NCBI GenBank assembly: GCA_009809945.1
Contig: WTPW01000401.1
Location: forward strand, 282,449-346,448
Direction of reading: 5' to 3'
Length of the DNA stretch: 64,000 nucleotides
Source of the DNA: Gigaspora margarita
Lineage: Eukaryota; Glomeromycota; Glomeromycetes; Diversisporales; Gigasporaceae
The position numbers and the translations under genes are program-made. The notes beneath the pieces are model-generated. The model made no database searches, was not told the DNA's origin, and saw only the letters and a program-made list of their open reading frames with translations. Position 1 is the first letter of the stretch, and each line of letters opens with the position of its first letter. Shown one piece after another: positions 33,622 to 46,579 of the stretch.

Positions 33622-36074
33622 TTAATATAAATCATCAGGAATTTCGTATTGTTCTAATCTAATTGATATTTCTTGTGTATCGATATGTTGACTGATATAC
33701 ACATGCTTCAAATGTTTTGGTGTTTCAATGAAAGGTTTAATTTTATTCGCTTCTAAAAATTGTTTTTTTATTTTATTTTCATCATCAATGTTTTCTATTT
33801 CTTCAATCCAATAAGTAATTAAAGCATTAACAGATCGAATAGTAGGTCGTTTTTTTGGATCTGAATTCATGCATCGTTTGGCTAATTCAATATAACAATC
33901 TGGTATACCAGATCTAAATTTTGGTCGTAAACCGTGACAAATTTCTATTGCAAGTTCATTATCAAAATTATACCCATCAAAAGCCTTTCTTCCAGTTGAT
34001 ATTTCTGTCATAATTATACCCAAACCATAAATATCAGCTGCCTGTGTGTGTGGTTTTTCTTGTAAAATTTCTGGTGCTATATAAGGTAAAACTCCATACA
34101 CTTCTTGTTTTGTATTAGAAATTCCTAAATCTGTAATATAAGCGTTATCCGATTCGTCTTGCAAAATGTTTCCACTATGAAGATCTCGATGTTCGAATCC
34201 TTGTGAATGAATTGCTTCAAGGTCTGAAGTTATGCAACTTAATAAATTTAGTTTATCTTCCCATTTCAATTGCGATACATCGTAAAGATTATTACGTAAA
34301 GATCCTTTTTTCGCATATTTAAAAATAAGAATGTAATTTCCTGAATTATCTCTCGACAATCCGTAGCATTTTAAAAATGACGGGTTTTTATATCCGATTT
34401 CGCAAAATGCTTTTAACTTTTAAAAAATTATTAACAATAAATTTTAAAATATTATACAACATATAATAAATTTACCTCGTCAAAAAAATCTTGATCATGA
34501 ATTTTTTTAATTGCGAACGAATAATGACGATGAGAGCTCTTATAATGAATTAGACATTTCGCAAGATAAACAGTTGCAAATCCACCTCTCCCAATCTCTT
34601 TAATATCTTCAAATTTATCATATGGAATCCATAACAATTGATACCTCTCATCATCCAATATAGTTTTCACATTATCATCAACATCAGAATACGAAAACTT
34701 TTTTATTTCTATTTATTATTAAATTAATAAAGAATTAGCAAAATAAGATTTAATTTAAGAAAAAAAAAAATACCTTGAAACTTGTTTTTTTCTCTATTCA
34801 TTATAATTATTATATAAATAAATAATTAGTATTTAATCGAAATTTTTTTTTTAAAAAAAAAAAACTTACATTCGAAACCAAAACTCGGCCTCTTTTAAAT
34901 CCTTTTTTGTTCCAATACCATTCCGATAAGAATATCCAACATTTCTTATCCCGTCAACATAACCAAGTTTAGCAGATTTTAAAAACAATTCAAAAGCTTG
35001 TTTTAAATCCTTTTTAACTCCAATTCCATTCAAATAACATATTCCAAGATTACAAATTGCACTATCATTCATCATTTCGGCAGCTTTTTGATAATAAAAA
35101 AATGCCTTATTTTCGTCTTTTTTAACTCCTTCGCCAAATTGATAACATTCTCCGATATTATTAATCCCACTAGCATTTCCCATAATTGCAGATTTTTGAT
35201 AATAAAAAAATGCCTTTTGTTCATCCTTTTCAACACCGGTACCATTATAATAACAATATCCAACCATATTCATTCCACCAGCATGCCTCATCTCTGCAGA
35301 TTTTTGATAATAAATAAATGCCTTTTGTTCATCCTTTTCGACTCCAATTCCAAGTTGATAACAAATTCCAACATTAAATATTCCACGAGCATACCCCATC
35401 TTTGCAGATTTTTGATAATAAATGAATGTCATATGTTCATCCTTTTCAACACCAATTCCATTATCATAACAATATCCAACGTTATTTATTCCCAAAGCAT
35501 CACCTATTTCAGCGGATTTTAAATAATGAATGAATGCTTTATGTTCATCCTTTTCAACGCCAATCCCTTTTTCATAACAATATCCAACACTATTTGTTCC
35601 ACTAGCATGCCCCATCTCTGCAGACTTTTGATAATAAATGAATGCTTTATGTTCATTATATTCAACTCCAATTCCTTTAAGATAGCAATATCCAGTATTA
35701 AATGCACCATTTGCGCTCCCCATTTCTGCAGATTTTTGAAAACAAATGAATGCCTTTTGTTCATCCTTTTCAATACCAATTCCTTTATAATAACAATACC
35801 CAACATTAAATGCACCATTTGCATTTCCCAACTCTGCAGATTTTTGATAATAAATGAGTGCCTTTTGTTCATCCTTTTCAACACCAACTCCTTTATAATA
35901 ACAATATCCAACTTGAAATGTTCCATTAGCATCACCCTTTTCTGCTAATTTTTGATAATAACTAAATGATTTACGTCCATCTTTTTCACTTTCTATTTCA
36001 AATAGATGACTGTTTCTAAGGTTATAAGAGTCTGATTTTTGATGATTAAACAATTTATTATAAATATTCTTCAT
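33622..36074 (-). CDS. Sel1-repeat / protein kinase fusion (gene 2), intact HRD
   Basis: Exons 34870-36074, 34774-34793 (20 nt), 34476-34708 and 33622-34416 join in phase, with introns of 76, 65 and 59 nt. The product is about 750 residues. About 10 Sel1 repeats of 36 residues are followed by a TKL-like kinase with IGRGGFATVY, FAIKK, HRDLHSGN, ITDLG and IAPE. The catalytic Asp is present, so this paralog should be able to phosphorylate, unlike gene 1. Exon 3 has exactly the same length (233 nt) as in gene 1, and the C-terminal tail (IPDDLY) is nearly identical. A cytosolic signalling role is likely from the family. No substrate can be inferred. Confidence 0.88.
34774..34793 (-). other. 20-nt micro-exon of gene 2
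   Basis: Same size and phases as in gene 1 (2 to 1). It encodes the bridge IEKNKFQ between the Sel1 and kinase parts. Confidence 0.75.
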
Positions 36075-36676
36075 TCTGTTTTTTTTTCTTTATTGAGAAA
36101 AATCAAGATTCGAACCTGTATTCGAATAATTTAAAAAAGTACGTATGATCATTTTATTTTGTATGGCTCAACTACGTAATTATGAAATATGGTTGGTTAC
36201 AGATTAATTTAAATGTGATCATCAGATTATCATCTGTTAGTATCGGTATGAATTTGTTAAAGATCTGTATGAATATTAAATATGTTATTGTCCGGAACGT
36301 AGGACTATCTGTTTTTACGACAGTCGGTGATACAAACGATCACGTGAGAATTCTGTCCGTCCGGTTCCGTGATGATGATTGGTCATCATGATCATATGAT
36401 AAATTTTTAATTCAACCCCCTTTACTTGTGCTCCGGACTTACACTGGTTTCCAGTTCCTAGTTTATAGTTATATGTTATGTAATAATTAAGGTGTCTGAC
36501 GTTCATTGTAACAAATTGTGGCTCGAAATAAATCATGTGTCGGATGTATATTTAGCCGCGGTGGCTCGGGCAGAATTAGTATAGTAAACGAATTACCTGT
36601 TTCACCGGGTTGAAGGTTGGGAAAGTCATAATTAGTCGAATTAGTTTAATTTATCGAACTTGATAACTTGTTAGCA
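36075..36676. other. 5' flank of gene 2 merging into a long repeat
   Basis: 36190-36310 resembles the gene 1 flank. From about 36573 the sequence (TTAGTATAGTAAAC, ATTACCTGTT, GATAACTTGTTA) matches the repeat copy at 58730-58860 and is then cut by the hAT-like end at 36677. Confidence 0.5.
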
Positions 36677-36744
36677 GTGTTGGAAATCTGGTTTGAAATT
36701 TAATTTAATGTTCTCAAAAAGTTTTTATATTCTTAAATAGAAAA

Positions 36745-36890
36745 ATAATTTCTTTCTCTTTCTCTTTCTTTTCTTTCTTTCTCTTTCTCTCTCTTTCTAT
36801 CTCTCTTTCTTTCTCTATCTTCCTTTCTATTCTTTCTTTCTCATTTCATACTCTCTTTCTCAACCTCATTTTCTCATTCTTGTTCTTTCT
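36745..36890. repeat. CT-rich microsatellite
   Basis: Runs of TTTCTC and TTTCTTTC within the hAT-like element; an equivalent tract is at 47340-47410. Confidence 0.8.
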
Positions 36891-37186
36891 CTCATACTTA
36901 CACTTTTATATTTCTTTTAGTCATTTTTTAAATTTTTATTTTTAATTAATATATTTAAACATTATTAATGATAAAATAATAAAAAGTATAATTTATTTAA
37001 CTAAAATATATAAACAACGCCAAGCTATTCATAAAAATAAGACTATGACTTCATATGTTCCCTTAAAAAAAATTTAATATTTGAGACTTTTTACATAATT
37101 TTGAAGATGTTATTAGCTTGTATATTTGGTTTTAAATAAGCTATTAATGTCAAATAAATAAATAAATATACCCCACAACAAAGAAA

Positions 37187-37501
37187 ATGAATGAATTGAG
37201 TGAACCTATGAAGCACAAGAACCATTATATTGAAAACAAAGAGAAGGAGAGTTATAATGGGGAGAAATCAATGTATATCAAAAGTCTAGATGAAAAATTA
37301 CAAATAATCCTCCAAAGACTAGACAAAATAGAAGCGAATAGATCAAGAGATTGGGAAAGAGGTACATGGAGAGAGATAGGGTACCCAATTGCTCCTAACA
37401 GTTGCAAAGGGCGCACAAGAGAATCAATTGGCAGTAGGAGATTGGCTGCCTTTACAAAGAAGCAAATTACAGAACATTCAGCCAAGACAAGAAGAAGTTA
37501 A
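37187..37501 (+). pseudogene. LINE 5' ORF remnant
   Basis: 104 codons, Lys/Glu-rich with a coiled-coil stretch (LDEKLQIILQRLDKIEANRS), then basic. It sits in front of the endonuclease, where ORF1-type sequences of LINEs lie. Weak evidence. Confidence 0.4.
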
Positions 37502-37705
37502 AGAAAGAAGTGAGAAAAGGAAGGAGGATTGAATAGAAGTAGAAAAAAAAGGGTTGACTGAGCAAGAGATCAGAAAGAAAACAAGGAGAACAGGGAAGAA
37601 ATAAGAGCAAACCAGTTAAAAAAAGCCACAAAGGGCAGTGACTCAAAGGGTAAAAGGAAGATAGAGATTTCTCTAGTAGAGTCAATAAAAAGAAAGGACA
37701 ATATA

Positions 37706-38412
37706 GTGATTAGAATAGCATGCCATAATATAAATAGGCTAAAGAGCAATAGGCTCAAATTGGAAGCCTTACTTGACTGGGCAAGTAGTGAACAGTTGGA
37801 TGTAGTAAGAATCGCAGAAATGAACATAACAGGAAAAGAAGATTACTTCCTATCAAAAGATATAGAGGAATACAAAACATATTGGACAGAAGCAGATCCA
37901 GACAAGAAGAAAGGACTTCTAATTTCAAAGAAATGGGAAAAGCACTTAGGCCCAGTAGAAAGGTTTAGCAACTTTGTAATAACAGCAAATTTTTTCTTCA
38001 GGCAATTGGAGCTAATCATTATGATGATTTATCTTCTGCCAAATGACAAGAATCATAAAAAAGAAGTACAACAAGAAATAATAAGGAAGTACATGGGTAG
38101 AAGACAAAATACAGAATTTACTTCATAGGAGATTTTAACATAATGGTTGATGGTAATGAAGCTACGGAGAAGCAAAAGAAAAAAAATAGAGGCAAAGCAC
38201 TTCTGATTGTAAGCTGGTTCAGAAGACAAGGTTGTTATAACACATACAGAACATTAAATCCACAGGGTATAGGCCATACTTGGTAATAAGGAAAATTAAA
38301 TATAAGAACTGACTATATATGGATTACAGAGAAGCTGGCACTGTGTTTAAACGAAGCAAAGATAGAGAATATAGCATGTTTTATGGGAAGTGATCTTAAT
38401 GCCCTATTGATA
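37706..38412 (+). pseudogene. LINE APE-type endonuclease, broken
   Basis: RIACHNINRLKSN opens the domain, AEMNITGKEDYF carries the catalytic Glu, and GDFNIMVDGNEA the Asp/Asn pair (beyond a stop at 38126-38128). The terminal motif reads GSDLNALLI, where SDH is expected, so the catalytic His is Leu. Tandem stops lie at about 38286-38291. Confidence 0.7.
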
Positions 38413-38879
38413 GAGTAAAATTAGACCACTTGAAAGCTAACTATAGCAAAGCTAAGCAAGAAAAAAGGTTATTCAAGAACAATATTCCTATATAATGAAG
38501 CAAAACAAAAAGACTGGGAAAGCTATAGAGTAGAGCTACACAAAAGGATAACCAGAGCAGGGGTGATAAGGAAGTGGTTAATAGATAACAACCTGATAGC
38601 CAAAGATGAGATAGAGGGTGCTTTAGACTCGATATGGGAGGTATTAGAAAAAAGCAAATAGAAAGATGTGTTGAAATATGGTGCCAAATGATTGATAGAG
38701 AACAAGGAAGAATAATAGCAAGCCTATTAGAAAACCTCTTTAATTATGCAGTAGTAGACAAGCTACTTGAGAATCAAAATAATACCAGAGTATTAGTATA
38801 CAAAGCAGAACAAGTAAAGAAAGACAAAAGAGTTCTTCCAGAAACAGTTTAGAAAAAGGGGTTTGATAGTATTGCTCTC

Positions 38880-39472
38880 TAAGAAAAATGAGCACAAGTC
38901 TATGCACTATTAGAAAGAGTCCAAGAAGAATAGTTCGAGGTATTAAATAAGGACATTTTAGAAGAAAAATAAAAAGAAATGCTAAAAGATTTGAAAAGAA
39001 ACATGGCACTAGGGGTTTTAGGTATAATGTATACTCTAATCAAAGCAGCAGACTACGAAACTCAAAGGTTTTTAGAAGATCTGCAGGTTTCTGTATACAT
39101 TTGTGTGGAATACCTTCTAAATAAAAAATATCGCAAATATATTCATTACTGAAAGATTTAGACTAGGGTTATGATCTAGAAAATGTAAGACCTAAAAATG
39201 TTCTAAAAGTGTACAACAAAAATTTACACAAAAAGGCTATCACAAATTATCCAGAAAAATAATATTCTCAGAGGACCTAATTTTGCGGGATTAATAGGAG
39301 GGTCAACAGAAACTCAGCATATATAATCAATACACTAATGGAAGATGCAAAAGAGAACAATAAAAAGCTTTGGCTAGTACTTCAAGACATTAAGAAAGCC
39401 TTTGACTCAGTATCTTTAATAGCATTAGATTTAGCATTAGCAAGACTTAAGTTACCAAAAAGCATTATCAGG
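38880..39472 (+). pseudogene. LINE reverse transcriptase, N-terminal half
   Basis: After several frameshifts the reading settles on LMEDAKENNKKLWLVLQDIKKAFDSV (RT motif A with its Asp). It stops at the junction with the large insert near 39473. Confidence 0.65.
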
Positions 39473-39674
39473 AAATTTTTATATAGATAAATATTAATAA
39501 ATAACAATTAATCGATATATATCAATTAAAAAAAATAATATATATCGATAAACTAGTTATATATTGATAAGTATCTATAATCGATATATAGCATAAATAA
39601 ATATAAATTCCTATATATTTATTAATCGATTTTTATTGTATTTATTAAAACTGATATATAATGATTAATGGATA

Positions 39675-39849
39675 TAGTATAACCCCACAATAGTTATATT
39701 CGCATTAGTTACAATCTCCCTATAGTTATCTCAATTCTTCTTTTTAACTATATATACTATATATAAATTCTTGCTCACTTTAGTCACAATCTCGCAATAG
39801 GCATATAGAATATTTGATTTTGGCATGTGACTATTGCAGGGTTATACTG
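39675..39849. mobile_element. 175-bp Tc1/pogo-like MITE
   Basis: Ends are TAGTATAACCCCACAATAGT and, reversed, CAGTATAACCCTGCAATAGT, with TA on both sides. Confidence 0.6.
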
Positions 39850-40042
39850 TATTAATCACTATATATTTTGAAACAGATTTTTGTCTGTTTATTATATAAG
39901 TAATATTATTAATGGCTATATCACTGTAAGATATTAAAAAACTGGGTTTAATATATAAAATAAATCTGGTTCCAAGCTTAACAAGCATATTTTTATATTT
40001 ACATATAATAAAATAAACCTTTACTTGCTAATTTATTAATTT

Positions 40043-40338
40043 AGGACCCCAAACATCTAGTATAGAGGTCATACTTGAAATCTTTTAGCAAAAACACCTA
40101 AAGTTTGAGAAGCAAAAAACAGTTTTTGGCAATTGTCTTGGCATTCAGTGGTCCAATTTGAATGAACTTTTTTTTAAAATGAAGCTCTCAGTAAGGCGCA
40201 TTTAACAAAAAAAGTTTATTCAATTCTGATTACTGGATTAGAAGTTATTAAAGTAAATAGTTTTTGTCATTTTTAGCGAATTAGGCCAAAATCAGCCAAA
40301 ATCCAGTTATGACCTATATGAGAGATATTTGAGGTCCT
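40043..40338. mobile_element. 296-bp hAT MITE (AGGACC family), copy 1
   Basis: Ends are AGGACCCCAAACATCT and, reversed, AGGACCTCAAATATCT. The 8-bp duplication ATTAATTT lies at 40035-40042 and 40339-40346. Confidence 0.75.
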
Positions 40339-40339
40339 A

Positions 40340-40500
40340 TTAATTTTTTTTTAATTTAATTTATTTTTTTTAATTTAATTTATTTTTTTTAATTTAATTT
40401 ATTTTTTTTAATTTAATTTATTTTTTTTAATTTAATTTATTTTTTTTAATTTAATTTTTTTTTTNNNNTNNNNTNTTTTTTTTAATTTAATTTATTTTTT
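40340..40500. repeat. 22-bp tandem repeat
   Basis: Repeated TTTTTTTTAATTTAATTTAT units with short N positions near 40465-40475. Confidence 0.85.
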
Positions 40501-41571
40501 TTAATGATTTTTTTAATTTATTTTTATTAATTATTGCTATTTTTTTTTTAGAACTAAGAAGACAGAATAGGAACAAGAAATTAGAATGAAAACAGTAGAA
40601 AAAAATAAAAAAAGAACAGGAATGGCAAAAAAACAGGATAAAAATGAGAACAAGAATGGACTAAAGATTTAACCAAGAAAAAAGAAAGAATTCACCAAGA
40701 AATGACTGAAAACTCCAATAAAAACAGTGAACCTACCTACTAAAAATAACAAATTTACTGAAAGACCCACAAAAAACAGAAAACCAATGAAGAAATTACT
40801 GAAGAAATCTGAAAAAAAATAATGAAGAACTCTGAATAAAGCCACCAAAAATAACAAAGAACTTATAGGAAACCCCACTAAAAACTGACAAAAACTTACC
40901 AAAAATGACAAAGAACCTCCTTTTAAAAAGAATCTATTAAAAACCCTATTAAATTAACTACTAAAAAACAACTAGAAGTACCTACCAAAAAACAATCTAC
41001 TGAATCACTAAAATCTGCTAATCTAAATGCGACTTCATGCTCTTACTAGGGCCCCAATGACTACTCTAACAAAAATGAAAAAACAACCTACAGGATCACC
41101 AAAATCCACTATGACTTCATACTTCTACTATGGCTCCAATGATCTCTGAAATCCACCATGACTTCACACTCCTACTATGGCTTCAATGACTACTAAAATC
41201 TACTATAACTTCATGCTTCTACTATAGCTCCAACAATGACTTCAGCAATAGCTTCAATAATAGCTCCAGCAATGCTCCAAAAAAAATAAATGTTTATAAT
41301 AAATAAAATAAAAAAAAATAAAATAAAATAAAAAATATTTATATAATCAGCAATCTGTAAAATGATTGGCTGATCATATAGGATCAATATAGCTGATTGC
41401 CATTAACATTTTGCCATTAAATAAATAATAATTAATAAAATATAACTAGTGAATTCACTCTAAATTTTGGCCTGAATTAAGCTTAATTCAGGTTATTACA
41501 CTTTTATTATTTATTATAAATTTGTGCAGATTTATATATTTCTAAAATCTGTGCAGAATTTGGGTTTTAAA
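40501..41571. other. A-rich low-complexity DNA
   Basis: Purine-rich ACCAAAAATGAC-like words, then CTCCAATGACT-like words (41040-41280). No gene is seen. Confidence 0.4.
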
Positions 41572-41865
41572 AGGACCCTAGATATCTAGTATAGAGGTCA
41601 TACTTGAAATTTTTTAGCAAAAACATCTAAAATTTGAGAAGCAAAAAACAGTTTTTGGCAATTAACTTGCCATCCAGTAGTCCAATTTGAATGAACTATT
41701 TTTTTAAAATGAAGCTCTCAGTGAGGCACATCTAACAAAAAAGTTTATTCAATTCTGATTACTAAATTAGAAATTATTAAAGTAAATAGTTTTGTTGTTT
41801 TTAGCAAATTAGATCAAAATTGGCCAAAATCTAGTTATGAACTATATGAGAGATGTCCGGGTCCT
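41572..41865. mobile_element. 294-bp hAT MITE (AGGACC family), copy 2
   Basis: It matches copy 1 along its whole length. The 8-bp duplication GTTTTAAA lies at 41564-41571 and 41866-41873. Confidence 0.75.
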
Positions 41866-41873
41866 GTTTTAAA

Positions 41874-42420
41874 AATCTGTGTGAATCTGCATCTAAAAAT
41901 TTTCTGATAAAAATAGATCATTAAGAATCTTAATGATCTATTACAGTTCTTTTTTTAATATTTTTTTGTTTATTTTTTATTTTTTTTTATTATTTATAAA
42001 CTATAAACTTTTTTTAACTTTTTTTTAAATTTGATTTTTTTTGTTTTATTTTTTTAAATTATATGTTTTATTATTTAAATTATTTATTTTTTATCATCTT
42101 TTTTTAAATGTTTTTTTTATTTAAATTATTTATTTTTTATCATCATTTTTTAAATTTTTTTATTTATTTTTTTATTGTTTTTTTTTATTTATTTTATGTT
42201 ATTTTTTTTTAATGTTTATTTTAATTTTTATTTATTTTTTTATTATTTATTATAGTTTATAAAATATAAAAAAAATAAAAAATAAATGAAAAAAATTAAA
42301 AAAAAGAACTGTAATAAATTGTTAAGGATCTTAACGATCTATTTTAGATCATTAAGATTTTTAATTCTAAAATAGATCATTAAGATTCTTAATGATCTAT
42401 TTATCATTAAGAATTTTATA
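41874..42420. repeat. T-rich tract and palindromic ATAGATCATTAAG repeats
   Basis: GATCATTAAGAATCTTAATG-type palindromes at 41915-41945 and 42340-42410 surround a T-rich/A-rich tract. The same palindromes are arrayed at 46580-46915. Confidence 0.55.
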
Positions 42421-43319
42421 GTAATGATCGAACTCCAGACATCTTTCATATAGGTCATAACTGATCTGTATGAATTTAGACGTTTTTGTTACTCCTAAAA
42501 TCAAGTAAATTCGCTAAAAGTTAATTATTACATATAAATTTTATAGTAATTTGCTAAAAACTAAATTATAACATATAGCATTCATTAGTAAATAAATATG
42601 GTGCATATTTGTGCAGATTTTTTAAAAACTCAATTATTAAAAATCTGTGCATATCTGTGATCCTGATGTTGGTCAGCAAAGAATCTGTGCAAAGTAACAA
42701 CCAGTATCAGTTTCTGATCATATGAGAAATCAATAAGATACTATAATAATTACCAATTTCTTTATTTTAGTACATAATTACAATTATATAATTTTTTTAT
42801 AACATAATAATTATACAATTTTTTTATTACCCAATTTCATAATTACAAAATTTTTTAATTTTTATAGTATGATTATTTACAAAAAAAAAGAAAAATCAAC
42901 TAATTCTAACAACTCAACTACTAATTCTACAAATACCAAGACTAGCTAACTAAAAAGAATATATTGATATATTAATAACAAGCTCCAAGAACTACAACTA
43001 CTATTAATTCAAAGACTAAATATGATATATTAATATATTGAAAACATTCCAAGAACAATAATACTGAAGGTTCAAACAATGACAATGCTAAAGGCATGAG
43101 ACCATTAATGAAGGCCACAATAATACCAAAACAATATATGAAGCAAAATCAAGAAAACAAAAAGAATTAGTTTAAAAAACAAAAACAAAGCAAACACCAA
43201 ACAAATGATTTAGAAAAGAATTAGTCCAAAACCTCTATTAAAGGCAAAAATAAAATACTGATACCACTAAAATGACAAAAGTCCATAATTGATAAAACTC
43301 TAATGACAAAGAAAAAAAT

Positions 43320-44130
43320 ACTAGAAAGGATGAATTAAATTAAAAAAAAATAAAAAATTTAAATAATAAAAGTAAAAATAATTTAATAAATAATCTAAAT
43401 AAATAATCTAAATAAATAAAAAAAAATATTTAAAAAAATTAAAATAAAAAAGAACATTTTTTTTAAAAAAAGAAAAAAGTATAGTACAAAAAAAATTATA
43501 ATAAAAAAAAATTAAAAAAAATTAAAAAAAATAAAGAATAAAAAATAAAAGAATACATTAAAAAAAAATTTAAAAAATAAAAGAATACATTAAAAAAAAA
43601 TTTAAAAAAAAGATCAAAAAAAATAAAATAATAAAAAAAATTAAAATAAAAAAATAAAATTGTAAAAATAAAAAAAATAAAAATAAAAATAAATAAATAA
43701 ATAAGTAAAATAAAAAAAATGTTAAAATAAAAAAAAATTAAAAAAAAATAAAAAATAAACCAAAAAAATCAAAACAATAAAAAGATTAAAAAAGTGTTAA
43801 AAAATTATTAAAAAAAAAANNNNNNNNNNNNNNNNNNNNNNNNNNNNNNNNNNNNNNNNNNNNNNNNNNNNNNNNNNNNNNNNNNNNNNNNNNNNNNNNN
43901 NNNNNNNNNNNNNNNNNNNNNNNNNNNNNNNNNNNNNNNNNNNNNNNNNNNNNNNNNNNNNNNNNNNNNNNNNNNNNAAAAAAAAAATAAAAAAAATGAT
44001 AAAAAAAAAGTTAAAATAAAAAAAAACATAAAAAAAAGTTTAAAAATATATAAAAAAAAAGTATAGTAAATACATATAAAAAAAATAAAATAAAAAAGAT
44101 AAAAAAAACTTATTAAAAAATAAAAAAGAA
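43320..44130. repeat. A-rich low-complexity tract around an assembly gap
   Basis: AAAAAATAAAAAA-type sequence with Ns at 43820-43977. No information on what lies in the gap. Confidence 0.8.
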
Positions 44131-44540
44131 TAAGTACAGAAGTATGTATATTGAAATAAGTAAATTCTAGTTATTTCTTATTATAAGAATAACTGAAAAG
44201 TTACTTTTATTCCTATCTATTGTTATTTTGAATTTTAAAAGCAAAAATAATAATAAAAAAAATGAATAAAAACCCTGTATTTTTTTACTTTATTTATTTA
44301 TATATTTATTTTCATGTTTTGTTTATGATTTTCTCCTTGTGTTTTAACTAGCAGGTAAGTATTTATAATTTTGGAAATTATTACAAATTATAATAGGTAG
44401 CACCTTGAAATATTTCAAAACTACTGTTTAATATATTTAGTAATACTCCCAAAAAAAGATAAATCAACAAAGTATTAAATATAACTATACATATAAAATT
44501 TTAAATATTTCGGCAAAATTCAAAATGTGACCATTATTTA

Positions 44541-44896
44541 AATTAAGACAATTATTTTTCATTGCTAGTACGATGCATTGCTACCCCCTGATCAACCAAT
44601 CATTTTGTTTGTTTTGATTTTACATTAATTAAAACAAAATAAATAGTGGCCAGGTTAAGATAGGGTTGGGGTTTGGTTGGGACAATAAGTTAGATGACCT
44701 TCTAACCCAAAATTTTGCAAGAAATTTTTTTTGTTAAGAAAAAATTGTAGTTTCATAGTCAAAATTTTAAATTAGAAGCAATTTTTTAAAAAATTATTGT
44801 TTTGTTTCAATTTCATATTACAACTGATCCTGCATCCTAATTGGTCAAACAGAGGGTGGTGATGCATCACACTGGTGAAGAATAATAACTCTCTTA
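44541..44896. mobile_element. about 355-bp MITE, copy 2 (reverse of 14826-15161)
   Basis: Ends are TTGCTAGTACGATGCATTGC and, reversed, TTCACCAGTGTGATGCATCA. Nearly all CpG sites of copy 1 appear here as TpG or CpA. Confidence 0.75.
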
Positions 44897-45004
44897 AATT
44901 AATACTAATTTGCCAAATTTTAAATTTGAACCTTGGTTTAAATTTTAACTAATTTGCTAAAAAAAAAATATGACCTAAATAAGAGATATTTAGGGTCTTG
45001 TAAT

Positions 45005-46572
45005 TAGGGTTCCTAAAAACCTGGATCAAATCAAACTTTAGGCCAGGTTTGAGTTTGATTTGATTTCAAATCAAACCCAATCTCAAACTAGCATTAAAAA
45101 AATAATTTGAGTTTGATTTAAAACAAACTTTTTAGTTAAGTTTGAGTTTGGTTTGGGGTTGAGTTTGAAGTTTGCAAACTAGTTTGAGTTTGAATACTGT
45201 ATATTGCTAAAAATAAGCTACTTCCAAAAATAAATTACCCCTCTCTTTTGGTCAAGAAATGCAAAAATGTCTTTGATCTAAAAATAAGCTAACCATGACT
45301 AATGAAAGTTGCTACATAGTAAAGTCTAAATTTTACTATATAAATCGATTAATTTGCTTAAGTAACTTTATTAAGGATATCAAAATACATATATCATAAA
45401 ATTTACAATAAAATTGGAGAACTTTTTATTAATTGGATATTAATATTTACTTTCAATGAAGAGATTAAAATTTTATTAACAAAATATATTTGTTGAACGT
45501 AAAAATTAAAAGTCAAATAATAAAAAGTACTCAATTTTGATGAAACTTTCAGTATAGATGTAGTTTAGTCTTAAAATAAGTTTACTTAAGTGCCAATAAT
45601 AGATTTATATAGTAGAATTTAGACTTTACTATGTAACTACTATTGGCGATTGACCAAAAATTAGTAATACTAGATTTTTTGTGTCCAAAATTGTCCAAAA
45701 AAGATAACCTATTTTCGGAAACATATGGTTATATAAATACTGTATATTTCTGAAAATAAGCCACTTTCAAAAATAAACTACCTCACTCTATTGGTCAAAA
45801 AACTCAAAAATGTCTTTGACCAGAAAATAAGCTACCACAGAATTAATAAAGGTTGCTATATAGTAAAGTCCAAATTTTACTAAGCAAATTGATTAAAGTC
45901 ACTTAAGTAATCTTATTTAGAAGATCAAAATACACATTCTCTAAAATTTAAAACTAAATTGGAGAACTTATCATTAATTGGTTTTTAATTTTTATGTTCA
46001 ACGAAGAAATTAAAATTTTATTAACAAAATATATCTGATGAACGTTAAAATTAAAAGTCAAATAATAAAAAGTACTCCAATTTTGATAAAACTTTCAGCA
46101 TATGTGTAGTTTAGTCTTTTAAACAAGTCTACTTAAGCGCTAATAATCGATTTATATAGTAAAATTTAGACTTTACTATGTAACAACTATTGGCGACTAA
46201 CCAAAAATTGATTATATCTGAAAATAAGCTACCCAGATTTTAGTGTCCAAAATTGTCCAAAAAAGGTAACTTATTTTCAGAAACATATAGTATATTTTTA
46301 TATTTTAAACAAGTTTACTTAAATACAAAGTTAGAAATAAGAAGCTTGTTTAAAATTTAAAATATATTTATATCATTCAAACCAAACTAGTTTGCAAACT
46401 TCAAATCAAACTCAAATCAAACTTTGTATAAAATTTGGGTTCAGTTTGAGTTTGATTATTTTTTATTTGAGTTTGGTTTGATTTCAAACTTTATAAAATT
46501 TATAGTTTGAGTTTGGTTTGATTTGGGGTTTGATCAAACTCAATTCAAACCTGGATCAACTTTGGAACCCTA
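45005..46572. mobile_element. 1.57-kb hAT element (TAGGGTTCC ends)
   Basis: Ends are TAGGGTTCCTAAAAACCTGG and, reversed, TAGGGTTCCAAAGTTGATCC. The perfect 8-bp duplication CTTGTAAT lies at 44997-45004 and 46573-46580. Subterminal CAAACTCAAA-type repeats are inverted at both ends. No transposase. Confidence 0.75.
45195..46300. repeat. two tandem copies of a MITE of about 550 bp
   Basis: ACTGTATATTGCTAAAAATA (45195) and ACTGTATATTTCTGAAAATA (about 45737) start two homologous units. Each ends with the inverted form (TATTTTCGGAAACATATGG, TATTTTCAGAAACATATAG). Confidence 0.6.
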
Positions 46573-46579
46573 CTTGTAA

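Larger units (their letters stand above)
42429..44999. mobile_element. long AGGACC-family hAT element
   Basis: The left end CTCCAGACATCTTTCATATA and right end AAGACCCTAAATATCTCTTA (reversed) are degenerate family ends. The 8-bp duplication GTAATGAT is at 42421-42428. Its partner spans 45000-45004 plus 46581-46583, because a younger element split it. Confidence 0.55.

Noticed and set aside
36553..36625. GC-richer stretch resembling a tRNA or SINE head
   Set aside because: No B box and no cloverleaf that I could fold; it belongs to the long repeat also seen at 58.7 kb.
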